The position numbers were made by a program, and so were the translations under genes. From positions 102,261 to 166,260 of the forward strand of contig NZ_LMEO01000052.1 of the NCBI RefSeq assembly GCF_001426375.1: 64,000 bases of DNA, read 5' to 3'. This DNA comes from Paenibacillus sp. Root444D2 (GTDB lineage Bacteria; Bacillota; Bacilli; Paenibacillales; NBRC-103111). This document shows, in pieces, positions 1 through 8,062 of this stretch (position 1 is its first letter; each line of letters starts with the position of its first letter). The notes beneath the pieces were generated by a model, which worked only from the letters and a program-made list of their open reading frames with translations, did not search any database and was not told where the DNA came from.

Positions 1-369
1 TCCTGGTTTCATACGAGCATCAATCACAATCGGAACCTCGTAGACGATGTGATGACGATTCACGCTGGACTGCGCGTACATGTCACTTGCCGGATTGAAC
101 CGAGTGAACACGGTCCATAAGAATTTGGTTTGGTCGTTCGCGATGCCGCTGGCGTCATCCACTAAGAGGACCAGCGGCCACTCAGCTAAGCGGCTGGCTG
201 CATTCGCCAGCAGACGCTGTGGCAGCTCCAAGGCTGGACCTTGCTCGTCGATGACACTCCGATGAATTTCGGCAAGTTCTAGATTAGGGTCTACTGGAGA
301 GGAGATTTCAATCAGTTCATTTTCGCGGCGCAAAATATCTAGAAAAGCTCTTAAATTCGTTGGTACCAT
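1..369 (-). pseudogene. UbiD-family decarboxylase, internally deleted and cut by window edge
   Basis: The minus-strand frame starts at ATG 369 and runs open to the window edge (123 codons seen). Residues 1-47 match the UbiD amino end (LRAFLDILRRENELIEI, PVDPNLELAEIHR, then a GPAL motif). About 15 residues later the frame continues with what resembles the far carboxyl-terminal part of UbiD enzymes (LVLLVDDASG, FLWTVFTRFNPASDMY, IVIDARMKPG). UbiD proteins are prenylated-FMN (de)carboxylases, usually about 450-600 residues, and these two blocks are normally separated by several hundred residues that hold the prFMN and metal-binding core. The frame is not broken, so this looks like an in-frame internal deletion. 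Such a product should lack decarboxylase activity. A short natural paralogue is the alternative. Family assignment is from recognised motifs; the deletion is inferred. Confidence 0.6.
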
Positions 370-503
370 GTAGGTTCCACCTTTGACTGTGGGATTGTAG
401 ATGAGTAATTGGAAGTAAAAAGGAAATAGCCTTCCGCGTCAGAAGGCATCCTCTACCGCAAAGATAGCCCTGCCGTGCTTCCAAGGAGCTCGTCCGTCAG
501 GTA

Positions 504-1403
504 TTAAGCTTTGCGGTCATATAGCGTAAGTACGCATAGATAACATAAGAATCCAAACATGCAAGAAACAATAACCGCGTGAATCATGCCGGTAAATAAA
601 TAAGCGACTTCATTCCCCATTGACCAGGTCACAACGGCTCCGCTAAACACTTGCAGAGACACTAAAATTAGCGCCCATTTGCTGCCAAACCTCAGCTTGT
701 CTGAGCCCTGATAATAACGTTTGGCTTGTAAGTAAAGAAACAAAATACATATAAAGAGCAGTAATGCCGCTACACGGTGGGTAAAGACAATACCCGTTGC
801 CCCGCTGAGTTCAGGGACTACTTCCCCATTGCATAAAGGCCAGCCCGAACATCCGCCTGATGAAACCGTGTGACGAACGAATGCACCCAGATAAACAACG
901 ACATAGCTGTATATCGTCGTTATCCATACAAGGGCTTTAAAACTGCTACGAATGGCCGTATCACGCTGGAATTGCCCCCATGGCGTAAAAACAATGGCTA
1001 GCAGCAAAGAAAAAGCAAAGGCCAATAAGGATAATCCGAAATGTAAGGCCAAGACGAGTGAAGATTGCGGCCATACGACAGCCATAGCCCCCATTGCTGC
1101 TTGAATGAGCGTCATCAATACCGTAGCGGAGATAAAAAATTTGGCATCTCTACGTTTCACATAACGAAATACAAGAATGAATGTAGCAACCAGGATTAAC
1201 GTCACAATGCCTACCACCAATCGATGGCTGTACTCAATTAGTGAAGAAATCGTATGTGCCGGGACGAATGTCCCATGACACAGGGGCCACTCATCTCCGC
1301 AGCCTCTACCTGCGTCAGCCTTCGTAACTAAGGCACCCATTGCAAGAATAAGAAACATGCCAATGGCCGAAAGATTCGCTAATCTTTGAATCAATTTTTG
1401 CAT
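504..1403 (-). CDS. ctaA: Heme A synthase CtaA
   Basis: Membrane enzyme that converts heme O to heme A for aa3-type cytochrome oxidase. The 299-residue form fits the family (about 300 aa, eight membrane segments). Visible marks are the amino-terminal cysteine pair in CGDEWPLCHG, a second pair in GGCSGWPLCNG, and conserved histidines in EYSHR, ALHFG, VRHTV and FTHR that ligate heme in CtaA. The frame extends 49 codons upstream, but ATG 1403 is preferred because AGGTG lies seven bases before it and the extension is not membrane-like. Its substrate supplier CtaB and the copper chaperone SCO lie about 21 kb away in this window, unlike the compact ctaA-ctaB arrangement of Bacillus subtilis. Confidence 0.95.
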   Translation of the reverse strand: MQKLIQRLANLSAIGMFLILAMGALVTKADAGRGCGDEWPLCHGTFVPAHTISSLIEYSHRLVVGIVTLILVATFILVFRYVKRRDAKFFISATVLMTLIQAAMGAMAVVWPQSSLVLALHFGLSLLAFAFSLLLAIVFTPWGQFQRDTAIRSSFKALVWITTIYSYVVVYLGAFVRHTVSSGGCSGWPLCNGEVVPELSGATGIVFTHRVAALLLFICILFLYLQAKRYYQGSDKLRFGSKWALILVSLQVFSGAVVTWSMGNEVAYLFTGMIHAVIVSCMFGFLCYLCVLTLYDRKA

Positions 1404-1648
1404 GATTGCACCTACTTTTATGTCATTACTTCTGTTAATCATGTCGAATGATGTTGCTCCGCTTTCAATTATAGCTGTAATAAGTAGGCAAATCCATTCG
1501 CAATTGTTACAAAGCTCCGAAACCGCGCGGAAGGCCGTCCTGAAGTTCAAAAGTCATTCAATGTTTCAACTTTTGGGACGAGGGTAAATAAAAGATGAGC
1601 ACCAAATTATTGCTGTTCAACCAAAATCGATTGCAGGAGGTTTTATCT

Positions 1649-2170
1649 ATGGGTAAGCACATTATTGGAGTATTCAATTCGGAAGAAGAAGCCATTCGCG
1701 TGATTAACCAACTCAAGGCAGAAGGCTACAGAGCAGATGATATCTCAGTTATCGGCAGGAATAACGAGGGTTTAAGTCAAATCGAGGATGAAACAGAAAC
1801 CAAAGCGGAAGAAGGACTAGCAACCGGTGCTGCTGCTGGCGGTGTATTAGGTGGCGTTACGGGATTACTGCTGGGTATTGGTGCACTTGCCATTCCAGGT
1901 ATAGGCCCTATCATAGCAGCCGGCCCTATTGTCGCGACATTGACCGGCGCAGCCGTTGGCGCGGGTGCAGGCGGCCTTGTCGGCGGCTTAATCGGTTTAG
2001 GTATTCCCGAGAATGAGGCCAAAGATTATGATAATTACGTCAAGGATGGGAAAATTCTAGTCCTCGTCGAATCTGACTCCACCCGCGATCATAAAGCCTA
2101 TGAAACATTTCGCAATAACAAATCGCTGAATGCTAACACCTATACCCCTGAGTATGGCTATCGATCATAA
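1649..2170 (+). CDS. General stress protein, YflT domain with glycine-rich membrane hairpin
   Basis: 173-residue protein. The first ~50 residues (IIGVFNSEEEAIRVINQLKAEGY...ISVIGR) form the YflT-like domain of heat-induced general stress protein 17M relatives. A long Gly/Ala/Ile-rich stretch at about residues 60-125 could span or insert into the membrane. A polar tail (YDNYVKDGKILVLVES) resembles the end of the same domain. ATG 1649 is chosen because GCAGGAGG sits nine bases upstream; a longer frame from 1595 lacks such a site. It is a single gene closed by the strong bidirectional terminator at 2194-2260. Family members respond to general stress in Bacillus; the biochemical role is unknown. 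Confidence 0.8.
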   Translation: MGKHIIGVFNSEEEAIRVINQLKAEGYRADDISVIGRNNEGLSQIEDETETKAEEGLATGAAAGGVLGGVTGLLLGIGALAIPGIGPIIAAGPIVATLTGAAVGAGAGGLVGGLIGLGIPENEAKDYDNYVKDGKILVLVESDSTRDHKAYETFRNNKSLNANTYTPEYGYRS

Positions 2171-2193
2171 ATCATAAATATATGCTTGGTTAT

Positions 2194-2260
2194 AAAAAAA
2201 TCTCTCTTTGGTTAAATGGGGTCAATCTTGACCCCATTTAACTCAGAAGAGAGATTTTTT
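2194..2260. terminator. Bidirectional intrinsic terminator
   Basis: A very long hairpin joins arms GTTAAATGGGGTCAA and TTGACCCCATTTAAC plus outer TCTCTCTT/AAGAGAGA. It is flanked by A7 on the left and T6 on the right, so it can end both the stress-protein gene (plus) and the thioredoxin gene (minus). Confidence 0.93.
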
Positions 2261-2264
2261 GTGC

Positions 2265-2609
2265 TTACGACTTTAACGCATCGGACACTTCGATTGCACG
2301 GCCCAGGAACTCCTCAATTTCTTCGCGTGTTTTACGCAATTTACTGACGAAACGAACCAGCTCTTGGCCTTCACGGAAAGCAATAAAACTTGGAATACCA
2401 AGGATATTCAACTGCTCACAAAGATCAGGCACTTCGTCGCGGTCTAACTCGATGAACGTGATACGTCCAGAATAAGCTTGCTCCACTGCCGGCATGAAGG
2501 GTTCGATATAGTGGCAGTCTTTGCACCAACTTGCTTTGAATACAGCAATGGTCAACGTGGGCTGCGAGATTTGTTCTTGAAAAGCTTGTTCATTGGATAC
2601 TTTAATCAT
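2265..2609 (-). CDS. Thioredoxin-like protein (YtpP type)
   Basis: 114-residue single thioredoxin fold with the redox motif Trp28-Cys29-Lys-Asp-Cys32 in place of the classical WCGPC, and a cis-proline region GIPSFIAF. Probably a cytosolic thiol-disulfide reductase; close in style to Bacillus YtpP. No signal peptide or membrane segment. ATG 2609 is preferred because GAGGTG lies six bases before it; the GTG three codons upstream is itself part of that site. It converges on the stress-protein gene and shares its terminator. The substrate cannot be predicted. Confidence 0.85.
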   Translation of the reverse strand: MIKVSNEQAFQEQISQPTLTIAVFKASWCKDCHYIEPFMPAVEQAYSGRITFIELDRDEVPDLCEQLNILGIPSFIAFREGQELVRFVSKLRKTREEIEEFLGRAIEVSDALKS

Positions 2610-2773
2610 GACGAGCACCTCATTGCTTAGAATTTATTAACTTATAGCATGTCCAAACAATTGTATCAAGATTAAAGATAGGCTGCAATTTATTTGAAAT
2701 ATATTTACAGTAAAAGTAAAAAGTGATATCATATAAATATCAAAAAGATATACTTTGAAAGGGTGCTGCAAGA

Positions 2774-3613
2774 ATGAAAGAAACGAATGCTTGGTCGTTA
2801 AATGGTTTTCTCGGTTTATTGTTATTTATTATCGGCGGTGGGATTGGCGTTTTCCTTCTTACGCAGGAACGAATTGTGCCGGGCATCATCCTTATTATTC
2901 TGGGACTGATATTCGTCTCGACAATCACTGCTGTTAATCCGAATGAAGCTTCTGTCATCACTTTCTTCGGCAGCTACTTGGGTACAATTCGCAAGAACGG
3001 CCTATGGCTCATTGTTCCTTTTTCAAACAGAAAGAAAATTTCATTGCGGGTGCGCAATTTTAACAGTGTGAAACTCAAAGTAAACGATATTGAAGGAAAT
3101 CCTATCGAGATCGCGGCCGTCATCGTGTTTAAAGTAGTCGATACCTACAAGGCCCTCTTTGATGTGGACAGCTACGAAAAATTCGTTGAAATTCAAAGTG
3201 AAACGGCGCTGCGTCATGTCGCCAGCAAATATCCTTATGACCGTTTTGAAAGCGAAGGCTACTCGCTTAGAGGCAATGCAGATGAGGTTGCCGCTGAGCT
3301 TAGCCTTGAACTGCAGCAGCGTCTGTCTGTAGCAGGTGTAGAAGTCATTGAGTCTCGCCTGACCCACCTCGCCTATTCGACTGAAATTGCCAGTGCTATG
3401 CTTCAACGCCAGCAGGCTTCTGCTATTTTATCCGCTCGCCAAATTATTGTTGATGGCGCTGTGGGTATGGTTCAGATGGCTATCTCTCGGTTGGAGTCCG
3501 AGGGCTTGCACCTAGATGAGGAAAGAAAAGCGGCTATGATAAACAATTTGCTTGTTGCGATTGTATCGGACCGCTCAGCGAGCCCGGTCATTAATACCGG
3601 TTCGTTGTACTAA
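2774..3613 (+). CDS. SPFH/band 7 domain membrane protein
   Basis: 279 residues. Two amino-terminal hydrophobic segments (about 13-30 and 37-53) are followed by a prohibitin-type SPFH domain starting VNPNEASVITFFGSYLGTIR and continuing through RVRNFNSVKLKVND to the VAGVEVIESRLTHLAYS block. The carboxyl part is helical (AMLQRQQASAILSARQIIVDGAV). SPFH proteins scaffold membrane microdomains and assemble into large rings. ATG 2774 follows GAAAGGGTGCTGCAAGA. Fourteen bases after its stop begins a small ribbon-helix-helix gene, so the two are likely co-transcribed and functionally linked. Distinct from flotillin FloT in its short length and lack of long EA-rich repeats. Confidence 0.85.
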   Translation: MKETNAWSLNGFLGLLLFIIGGGIGVFLLTQERIVPGIILIILGLIFVSTITAVNPNEASVITFFGSYLGTIRKNGLWLIVPFSNRKKISLRVRNFNSVKLKVNDIEGNPIEIAAVIVFKVVDTYKALFDVDSYEKFVEIQSETALRHVASKYPYDRFESEGYSLRGNADEVAAELSLELQQRLSVAGVEVIESRLTHLAYSTEIASAMLQRQQASAILSARQIIVDGAVGMVQMAISRLESEGLHLDEERKAAMINNLLVAIVSDRSASPVINTGSLY

Positions 3614-3626
3614 CGGGACCAGGGCT

Positions 3627-3818
3627 ATGGCTCCTAAGAAGAATTTCCCGCTCCGACTTGATCCTAAGCTGTACGAGGCTCTGGAGCGTTGGGCGGAGGA
3701 TGAATTCCGCAGTGTGAACGGTCATATCGAGTATTTGCTGCGTGAAGCGCTCCAACGAACTGGACGTATGATTAAACCCGGAACAGAGCAAGCCAATTTG
3801 GAAAAGACGGATGAGTGA
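3627..3818 (+). CDS. Arc/MetJ-type ribbon-helix-helix small protein
   Basis: 63 residues: an amino-terminal strand KNFPLRLDPKLYEALERWA followed by SVNGHIEYLLREAL, the pattern of Arc-family ribbon-helix-helix DNA-binding domains, with a short polar tail. ATG 3627 has only a weak AGGG site six bases upstream and lies 14 bases after the SPFH stop, suggesting translational dependence on that gene. It could be a DNA-binding partner, an antitoxin-like protein or an autoregulator, but no toxin gene adjoins it. The role of the pair is unknown. Confidence 0.75.
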   Translation: MAPKKNFPLRLDPKLYEALERWAEDEFRSVNGHIEYLLREALQRTGRMIKPGTEQANLEKTDE

Positions 3819-3968
3819 TTTCTGCCACGCGGGCTGTCCGCAAGTACACTTATGAACTACGACCTGAAAGATGGACACTTTGAAAAAGTGACCTCTCTCG
3901 GGTCTTTTTACATTTATAATTACACGTCTGATATAAGGTTTGAATGAATCCATCTTCTAGGTTGAATG

Positions 3969-4235
3969 ATGTTGTATATAGTGCAACAATTCCGCCTAGA
4001 TTCCGCCGATTTCGCTTCGCTGTTGTATAATGTACAACAATTGGGCCACATAAAGGCCATTTCTACAATAAATAGGCTAGAAATGTTGTACAAAATACAA
4101 CTTCCACTTACAAAATAGCCTTTCCACGTGTGAATTGTTGTATAAATTACAACAATTGGCAACCACTATAACCGATCTACCTTTATAAAGCTGCTGATCG
4201 GCTCTATTATCAAATTTTGGAGTTATGCTACCTGT
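3969..4235 (+). repeat. Four-palindrome intergenic repeat, copy A (full)
   Basis: Four inverted repeats of the pattern GTTGTA-N5-TACAAC (one or two mismatches in some) lie at 3971-3987, 4022-4038, 4085-4101 and 4137-4153, with centre spacings 51, 63 and 52 bp. The last has perfect 10-bp arms (AATTGTTGTA/TACAACAATT, 4133-4157). Spacer sequences also match other copies, for example AAAATAGCC...CGTGTGAATTGTTGTA before the fourth palindrome. Homology with copy E continues to about 4235 (GGCTCTA..ATC..AATTTTGGAGT). The 575-bp gap between 3819 and 4393 holds no credible gene; an asymmetric GC hairpin at 4281-4326 may terminate transcription. Confidence 0.85.
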
Positions 4236-4393
4236 TTTGAGGCAGCACAATGAATAGGGTCTTTCTTTTAAGTATCAAGCGAGGGGGCAATGTTCATTAT
4301 CTACTTTTGAGATAGCCCCTTTTCTATTTATAAGTTTCTAAGCATCGACTTCCGGGTAAATAGTAATAAAGATGAGATAAGGAGTGATACAGC

Positions 4394-4756
4394 ATGCCAA
4401 GAACAACATATTGGGTTAGCGTCGGACGGCAAGAAGTCGTGCCAGCCAGTGAAGTGCTCATTCGAGACCATTATGAGTTCGAGATCCGCGCCGATGAAGC
4501 TGAGCTTCTCCAGCTCATTGAACAATTCCGGGAAATCAATCTGGTAGATAAACAATTGATGAAACGGGCAAGTACTCCGTACGAGGCGTTCCCAGAAAAA
4601 GATCAGGACATGAAAAATCGCACTTATGATGAGCGGCTTAAGGATATTTATTTTCTTGTGTACCAGTTGGGGACGACAGAAACCAAGAAGCATATTGAAG
4701 CTATGAATCTGGGGGATTTACCGGAATACCAGAATATCAACAGCAAACCGGAATAG
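4394..4756 (+). CDS. Conserved-looking hypothetical protein
   Basis: 120-residue soluble protein with a good ribosome site (AAGGAG nine bases before the ATG). It starts PRTTYWVSVGRQEVVPASEV, is acidic and mixed alpha/beta in its first half, and helical in the second (LKDIYFLVYQLGTTETKKHIEAM). No cysteine pair, signal peptide or membrane segment is visible. I do not recognise the family. It stands alone between repeat copies A and B. Codon use and start site look like a real gene. Confidence 0.7.
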   Translation: MPRTTYWVSVGRQEVVPASEVLIRDHYEFEIRADEAELLQLIEQFREINLVDKQLMKRASTPYEAFPEKDQDMKNRTYDERLKDIYFLVYQLGTTETKKHIEAMNLGDLPEYQNINSKPE

Positions 4757-4872
4757 TTAAAATAAACGGTTTATACCAACCTTGGGTAAAAGTGTTTGTA
4801 AAGGGTTGATGCAAACCCCGCTACACCCAAAATGTAAATGCATTAAAATTTTCTTGCTTAGCCGTCAGTGTA

Positions 4873-5058
4873 AAGTTGTAATTTGTACAACACTAGGCAA
4901 GCTATTCCTCATTTTCCAACCGAATGTTGTACTAAATACAACAAATTTCAATCTAAAGTAGCTCTATAGCACATAAAAAGGATAAATTGTTGTAGAACAT
5001 ACAGCATCTTGAGCTTTTCAAGAAGAAATCAAGAAAATTGTTGCACGTTGTACAACTT
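4873..5058 (-). repeat. Four-palindrome intergenic repeat, copy B (full, diverged)
   Basis: Palindromes at 4875-4891, 4926-4942, 4989-5005 and 5040-5056 give centre spacings of 51, 63 and 51 bp, the same layout as copy A. The spacers are much more diverged. The segment around 4916-4942 (CCAACCGAATGTTG..AAATACAACA) matches copy C closely. The strand is assigned by spacer resemblance to copy D and is tentative. It fills most of the 492-bp convergent gap 4757-5248. Confidence 0.8.
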
Positions 5059-5192
5059 GCCTTCCTAATCCCCACTTCTCCCAAAAACGCAAGGAAAACA
5101 TAGTCATTTAACAAATAATTATGCATATATATCCACAATCTCACTTAGCTTGCAAAAATCCGTAACTATCTAGCCTAAATAAACTTTTATGA

Positions 5193-5216
5193 TGAAAAAT
5201 GGGGCCTCACGGCCCC
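5193..5216 (-). terminator. Intrinsic terminator of the GntR/ABC operon
   Basis: On the minus strand GGGGCC-GTGA-GGCCCC is followed by ATTTTTCATC, 33 bases after the stop of the last operon gene. Confidence 0.85.
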
Positions 5217-5248
5217 TTCCCTATCAGTTAAAGTATTAGGCAACAGTG

Positions 5249-6475
5249 CTACCTAACTGATATATTTTCAAATGATAACCTATTGCTTCCTAATTCGTCT
5301 TTCTTTTCAATCACACCCTGATACACGATCTTCCCTGTATCCAAGTCAGCAATAACTACCCCCGGATCTTTCCTTCCTAAAGCGAGCATGTATAAACGAT
5401 TATTGGCAATTTGGGTGTTGTGTGCTCTGCCCCATTCTGTTTGCCAATCTTGAAGAGTAAGCTTGACGTCATGCTTAAGCTTATTCTCCACTAACTGGTA
5501 CTGAAGAACTCGAGATTCCGAAGACTCTGACAACAAGGTGAGAAAGAGATCATCGCCAATATATCGAATGGACAGGTTTTCCGGGTTTCCCTTTATCAGC
5601 ATGTCATGTACCGGATCGCTTTGAATCGTCGTCATTTGACCATTCCATATATCATAAACAAGAATATCACGGTTCACGATTACTTGATTTTTTGCCTCTG
5701 CAGTATCCTCTTTCGTACCGTTTAGTTGGTATGAGGTTCGATCAAAGATTGCGTAGTTGCTCGGCTTGATCAAGCCGCTTGACCAGATATTGGTAATTAC
5801 TGTCCGTATCGATTTGTCTTGGGTGGTAACGGCAGCAACCAACTTCTTCTCCACAATACTCTTCTTATCGAGGTCCAGTGTATACATATAGTATTCTGAA
5901 TTATTGGGTGTCGAATATTTACCTGACTGCTGATATTGAGATATCATCAGCTTCATCGTCCGCTCTTTCACCTGAACATCCAAGATACTGACGTACTCAT
6001 CTTTATTCTTCTGCACCTTCACCTGGAAGGATTCGCTTTTTTTAGTTCCTTTTTGATAAAACGAGATGTCGAGGAGATCATATTGAATTTTGTCCAAATC
6101 GAACCCCGTTTCAAAACCTACGTAAGCAATACCTTTTTCATCTTCAAAAAATGCATTCACATTCCTCTTCCCTCTCAGGAAGGAGCGATGTTCTTCGAGT
6201 AGACCACCTAATTCCTCTAAATAATAGAAGGATGAATCCAATCTTTTCATATAGGACTGCTGTTCGCTTGGATAGCTGCTCCCGTTCGTTTGAATATCAA
6301 CCCTCTCGTTTTCATATCGAGCTTGAACGGTCATAGGTAAAGCTTCTTTTTCCTCGCCCCCAAGCGTTTTCAGATAATAATCTGGCTTAACATCCTCAGC
6401 AGCTGTAACGTAATATATACTAATCGACAAGGCAGTAAACGGAATAAGCAACGCAAGTATCCAGTAACGTTTCAT
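5249..6475 (-). CDS. Exported or membrane-anchored protein of an ABC transporter operon
   Basis: 408 residues. One amino-terminal hydrophobic segment (YWILALLIPFTALSISIYYV) ends in VTAAED, so it is either secreted or anchored outside the membrane. The rest is polar, rich in beta-strand-like segments (YMYTLDLDKKSIVEKKL, ILVYDIWNGQMTTIQ, VVIADLDTGKIVYQG), suggesting a beta-propeller-like extracellular domain. I do not recognise a named family. It is the last gene of the operon gntR-ATPase-permease-this gene, 12 bases after the permease, with AGGAGG before its ATG. By position it may be an accessory or sensing subunit of the transporter, as uncharacterised proteins in Ytr-type operons are. Confidence 0.7.
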   Translation of the reverse strand: MKRYWILALLIPFTALSISIYYVTAAEDVKPDYYLKTLGGEEKEALPMTVQARYENERVDIQTNGSSYPSEQQSYMKRLDSSFYYLEELGGLLEEHRSFLRGKRNVNAFFEDEKGIAYVGFETGFDLDKIQYDLLDISFYQKGTKKSESFQVKVQKNKDEYVSILDVQVKERTMKLMISQYQQSGKYSTPNNSEYYMYTLDLDKKSIVEKKLVAAVTTQDKSIRTVITNIWSSGLIKPSNYAIFDRTSYQLNGTKEDTAEAKNQVIVNRDILVYDIWNGQMTTIQSDPVHDMLIKGNPENLSIRYIGDDLFLTLLSESSESRVLQYQLVENKLKHDVKLTLQDWQTEWGRAHNTQIANNRLYMLALGRKDPGVVIADLDTGKIVYQGVIEKKDELGSNRLSFENISVR

Positions 6476-6487
6476 GGGCGCACCTCC

Positions 6488-7321
6488 TTAAATGGTCACT
6501 TTTTTTCGTAATAAGTAGGAACTGAACCACAAAGAAAAACCTGTGATGCAGATACTAATGATAATTTGTAGAATGAGAACCTCGCTGGGGAATAAGTAAT
6601 CCCGAAGCCAGTCTTCCGCAAGTAGGATGGGGATTAACATAAGCAGAAGAGCCGCGCCGCAATAAACAACTCCAGCTGCGATGCCTTTATATCGGAAGCT
6701 GCGTTCTAGTAAAATCACCGTAAACAGGACAACCACACCCATCACACCCGCTCCGTAATAGAGGACAAATTCAATGAAATAGGACGGCAGCAGTGTTTGC
6801 AAAAAAGGATGGCTATGAATTAGAGACGAGATGGTCACGGCTTGTTTGAATTCACCGGGAATCATTGCGTCAAATACCGCCATTTGAATAGGAATCAACA
6901 TTAATTGAAAGGCTACCAGCCCTAATACGAACAGGACAATGGTGCTTAACTTGGACAGATATACATTCATTCTGGATGTGGGGAGCATGAGAAGTCGATA
7001 AGCAAACGTACTTTTACCGAACCATTCCTTATACCAAATTAGAAAAATATATAGGATGAGCGCCGCAGCGCATAGACTAATGGGTCCTTCAAACCAAATG
7101 GATTGATAGCCATTTGAAATACTGATCTTACCGAACTGCTCTGCATACTGGACAGGCGAAATCGAATTCCTATCCATTATTTCTTCAGCCCTACTCATAT
7201 AGCTATTCGCCTGTAACCAAATGCCGAGAAATTGCGAAAGCAGCGTTATTACCAATAATGCGCCATAAAATTTGCTAAATCGGACGATTTCCCAATTCAG
7301 CAGTTTACCATAACGATTCAT
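6488..7321 (-). CDS. ABC transporter permease (Ytr-like)
   Basis: 277 residues with about six hydrophobic segments, among them LLVITLLSQFLGIWL, ISLCAAALILYIFLIWY, IVLFVLGLVAFQLMLI, GVMGVVVLFTVILL, AGVVYCGAALLLMLIPILL and IIISICITGFSLWFS. This is the layout of ABC-2 type exporter permeases, in the plasma membrane. Its start overlaps the ATPase stop by four bases (ATGA type), so the two are translationally coupled. The substrate is unknown; such GntR/YtrA-controlled pumps are often tied to cell-envelope or antimicrobial peptide stress. Confidence 0.8.
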   Translation of the reverse strand: MNRYGKLLNWEIVRFSKFYGALLVITLLSQFLGIWLQANSYMSRAEEIMDRNSISPVQYAEQFGKISISNGYQSIWFEGPISLCAAALILYIFLIWYKEWFGKSTFAYRLLMLPTSRMNVYLSKLSTIVLFVLGLVAFQLMLIPIQMAVFDAMIPGEFKQAVTISSLIHSHPFLQTLLPSYFIEFVLYYGAGVMGVVVLFTVILLERSFRYKGIAAGVVYCGAALLLMLIPILLAEDWLRDYLFPSEVLILQIIISICITGFSLWFSSYLLRKKVTI

Positions 7322-8007
7322 GCCAGATACACCTCTCTCATGACATCTACAACAGACTTGCCTTCCTTGGAACGCATCTCCTCAGCATAAAACTGCTTCA
7401 TCACTCGGCCCTGATCGAGTAGAACAACCTTATCAATCAAGTGCTCGATATCATGGATTTCATGTGTCGTTATCAGGACTCCGCGGTCCTCGACGAGATG
7501 ACTGGTGAAAACGTCCGTGATCTGCTCCCTGCTAAAGATATCAATCCCAGAAAAAGGCTCGTCCATAAGTAAATAATCAGCATCAAGCGATAGACCAAGC
7601 AGTAGATTGGCTTTAGCTGAATTCCCTTTGGATAAGCTGCCTATCCGATCTTCGGCTTTAAGCTTAAAAAAAGTTAGAAGCTCCTGCGCTCGTTTACTAT
7701 TCCAATTCGAATAGAAATCCTGCATAAACTGCATCGCCTCTGCAATTCTCAAATGGGTAGGCATGGTCAAAGTATCAGGAATAAATACAACCTTTTTGTA
7801 CGTGTGTTTATCTAAAAGCTGACCGTCAATCCGAATCTGACCGCTACTGATGGGTGTTAGACCCATGATGGATTTCATAATGGTCGATTTACCGACGCCA
7901 TTTATGCCAATAAGACAAGTGATTTGGCCTTTCTCAGCCGTGAATGAAACTTCATCCAGCACTCTTCTCCTGCCGTATTTCTTAACGATCTTATCTACTT
8001 CGATCAT
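7318..8007 (-). CDS. ABC transporter ATP-binding protein (Ytr/Bcr-like)
   Basis: 229 residues. Walker A is GINGVGKST (about 35-43), the signature is the degenerate SLSKGNSAK, Walker B is DYLLMDEPFSG, and the switch histidine is in ITTHEIHDIEH. Overall pattern fits the YtrB/BcrA-type exporter ATPases. It follows the GntR gene by 55 bases and couples to the permease by a 4-base overlap. The altered signature (KGN instead of GGQ) is common in this subfamily. Confidence 0.9.
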   Translation of the reverse strand: MIEVDKIVKKYGRRRVLDEVSFTAEKGQITCLIGINGVGKSTIMKSIMGLTPISSGQIRIDGQLLDKHTYKKVVFIPDTLTMPTHLRIAEAMQFMQDFYSNWNSKRAQELLTFFKLKAEDRIGSLSKGNSAKANLLLGLSLDADYLLMDEPFSGIDIFSREQITDVFTSHLVEDRGVLITTHEIHDIEHLIDKVVLLDQGRVMKQFYAEEMRSKEGKSVVDVMREVYLA

Positions 8008-8062
8008 TTGTTGACCTCCTTCGAGTGTTGCTTAACAAAAAAATCTTCGTAAACATGCGGCA

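Noticed and set aside
3920..4162. 80-codon minus-strand frame over repeat copy A
   Set aside because: It is made of palindrome sequence, has no ribosome site and no counterpart in the other repeat copies.
4281..4326. Possible terminator GGGGGC..GCCCCTTTT
   Set aside because: The loop is long and asymmetric, and no gene ends near enough to need it; noted only under repeat copy A.
3969..5058. A CRISPR array, suggested by regularly spaced repeats
   Set aside because: The repeated units are only 17 bp, spacers are themselves related between copies, spacing alternates 51/63, and no cas genes are present.
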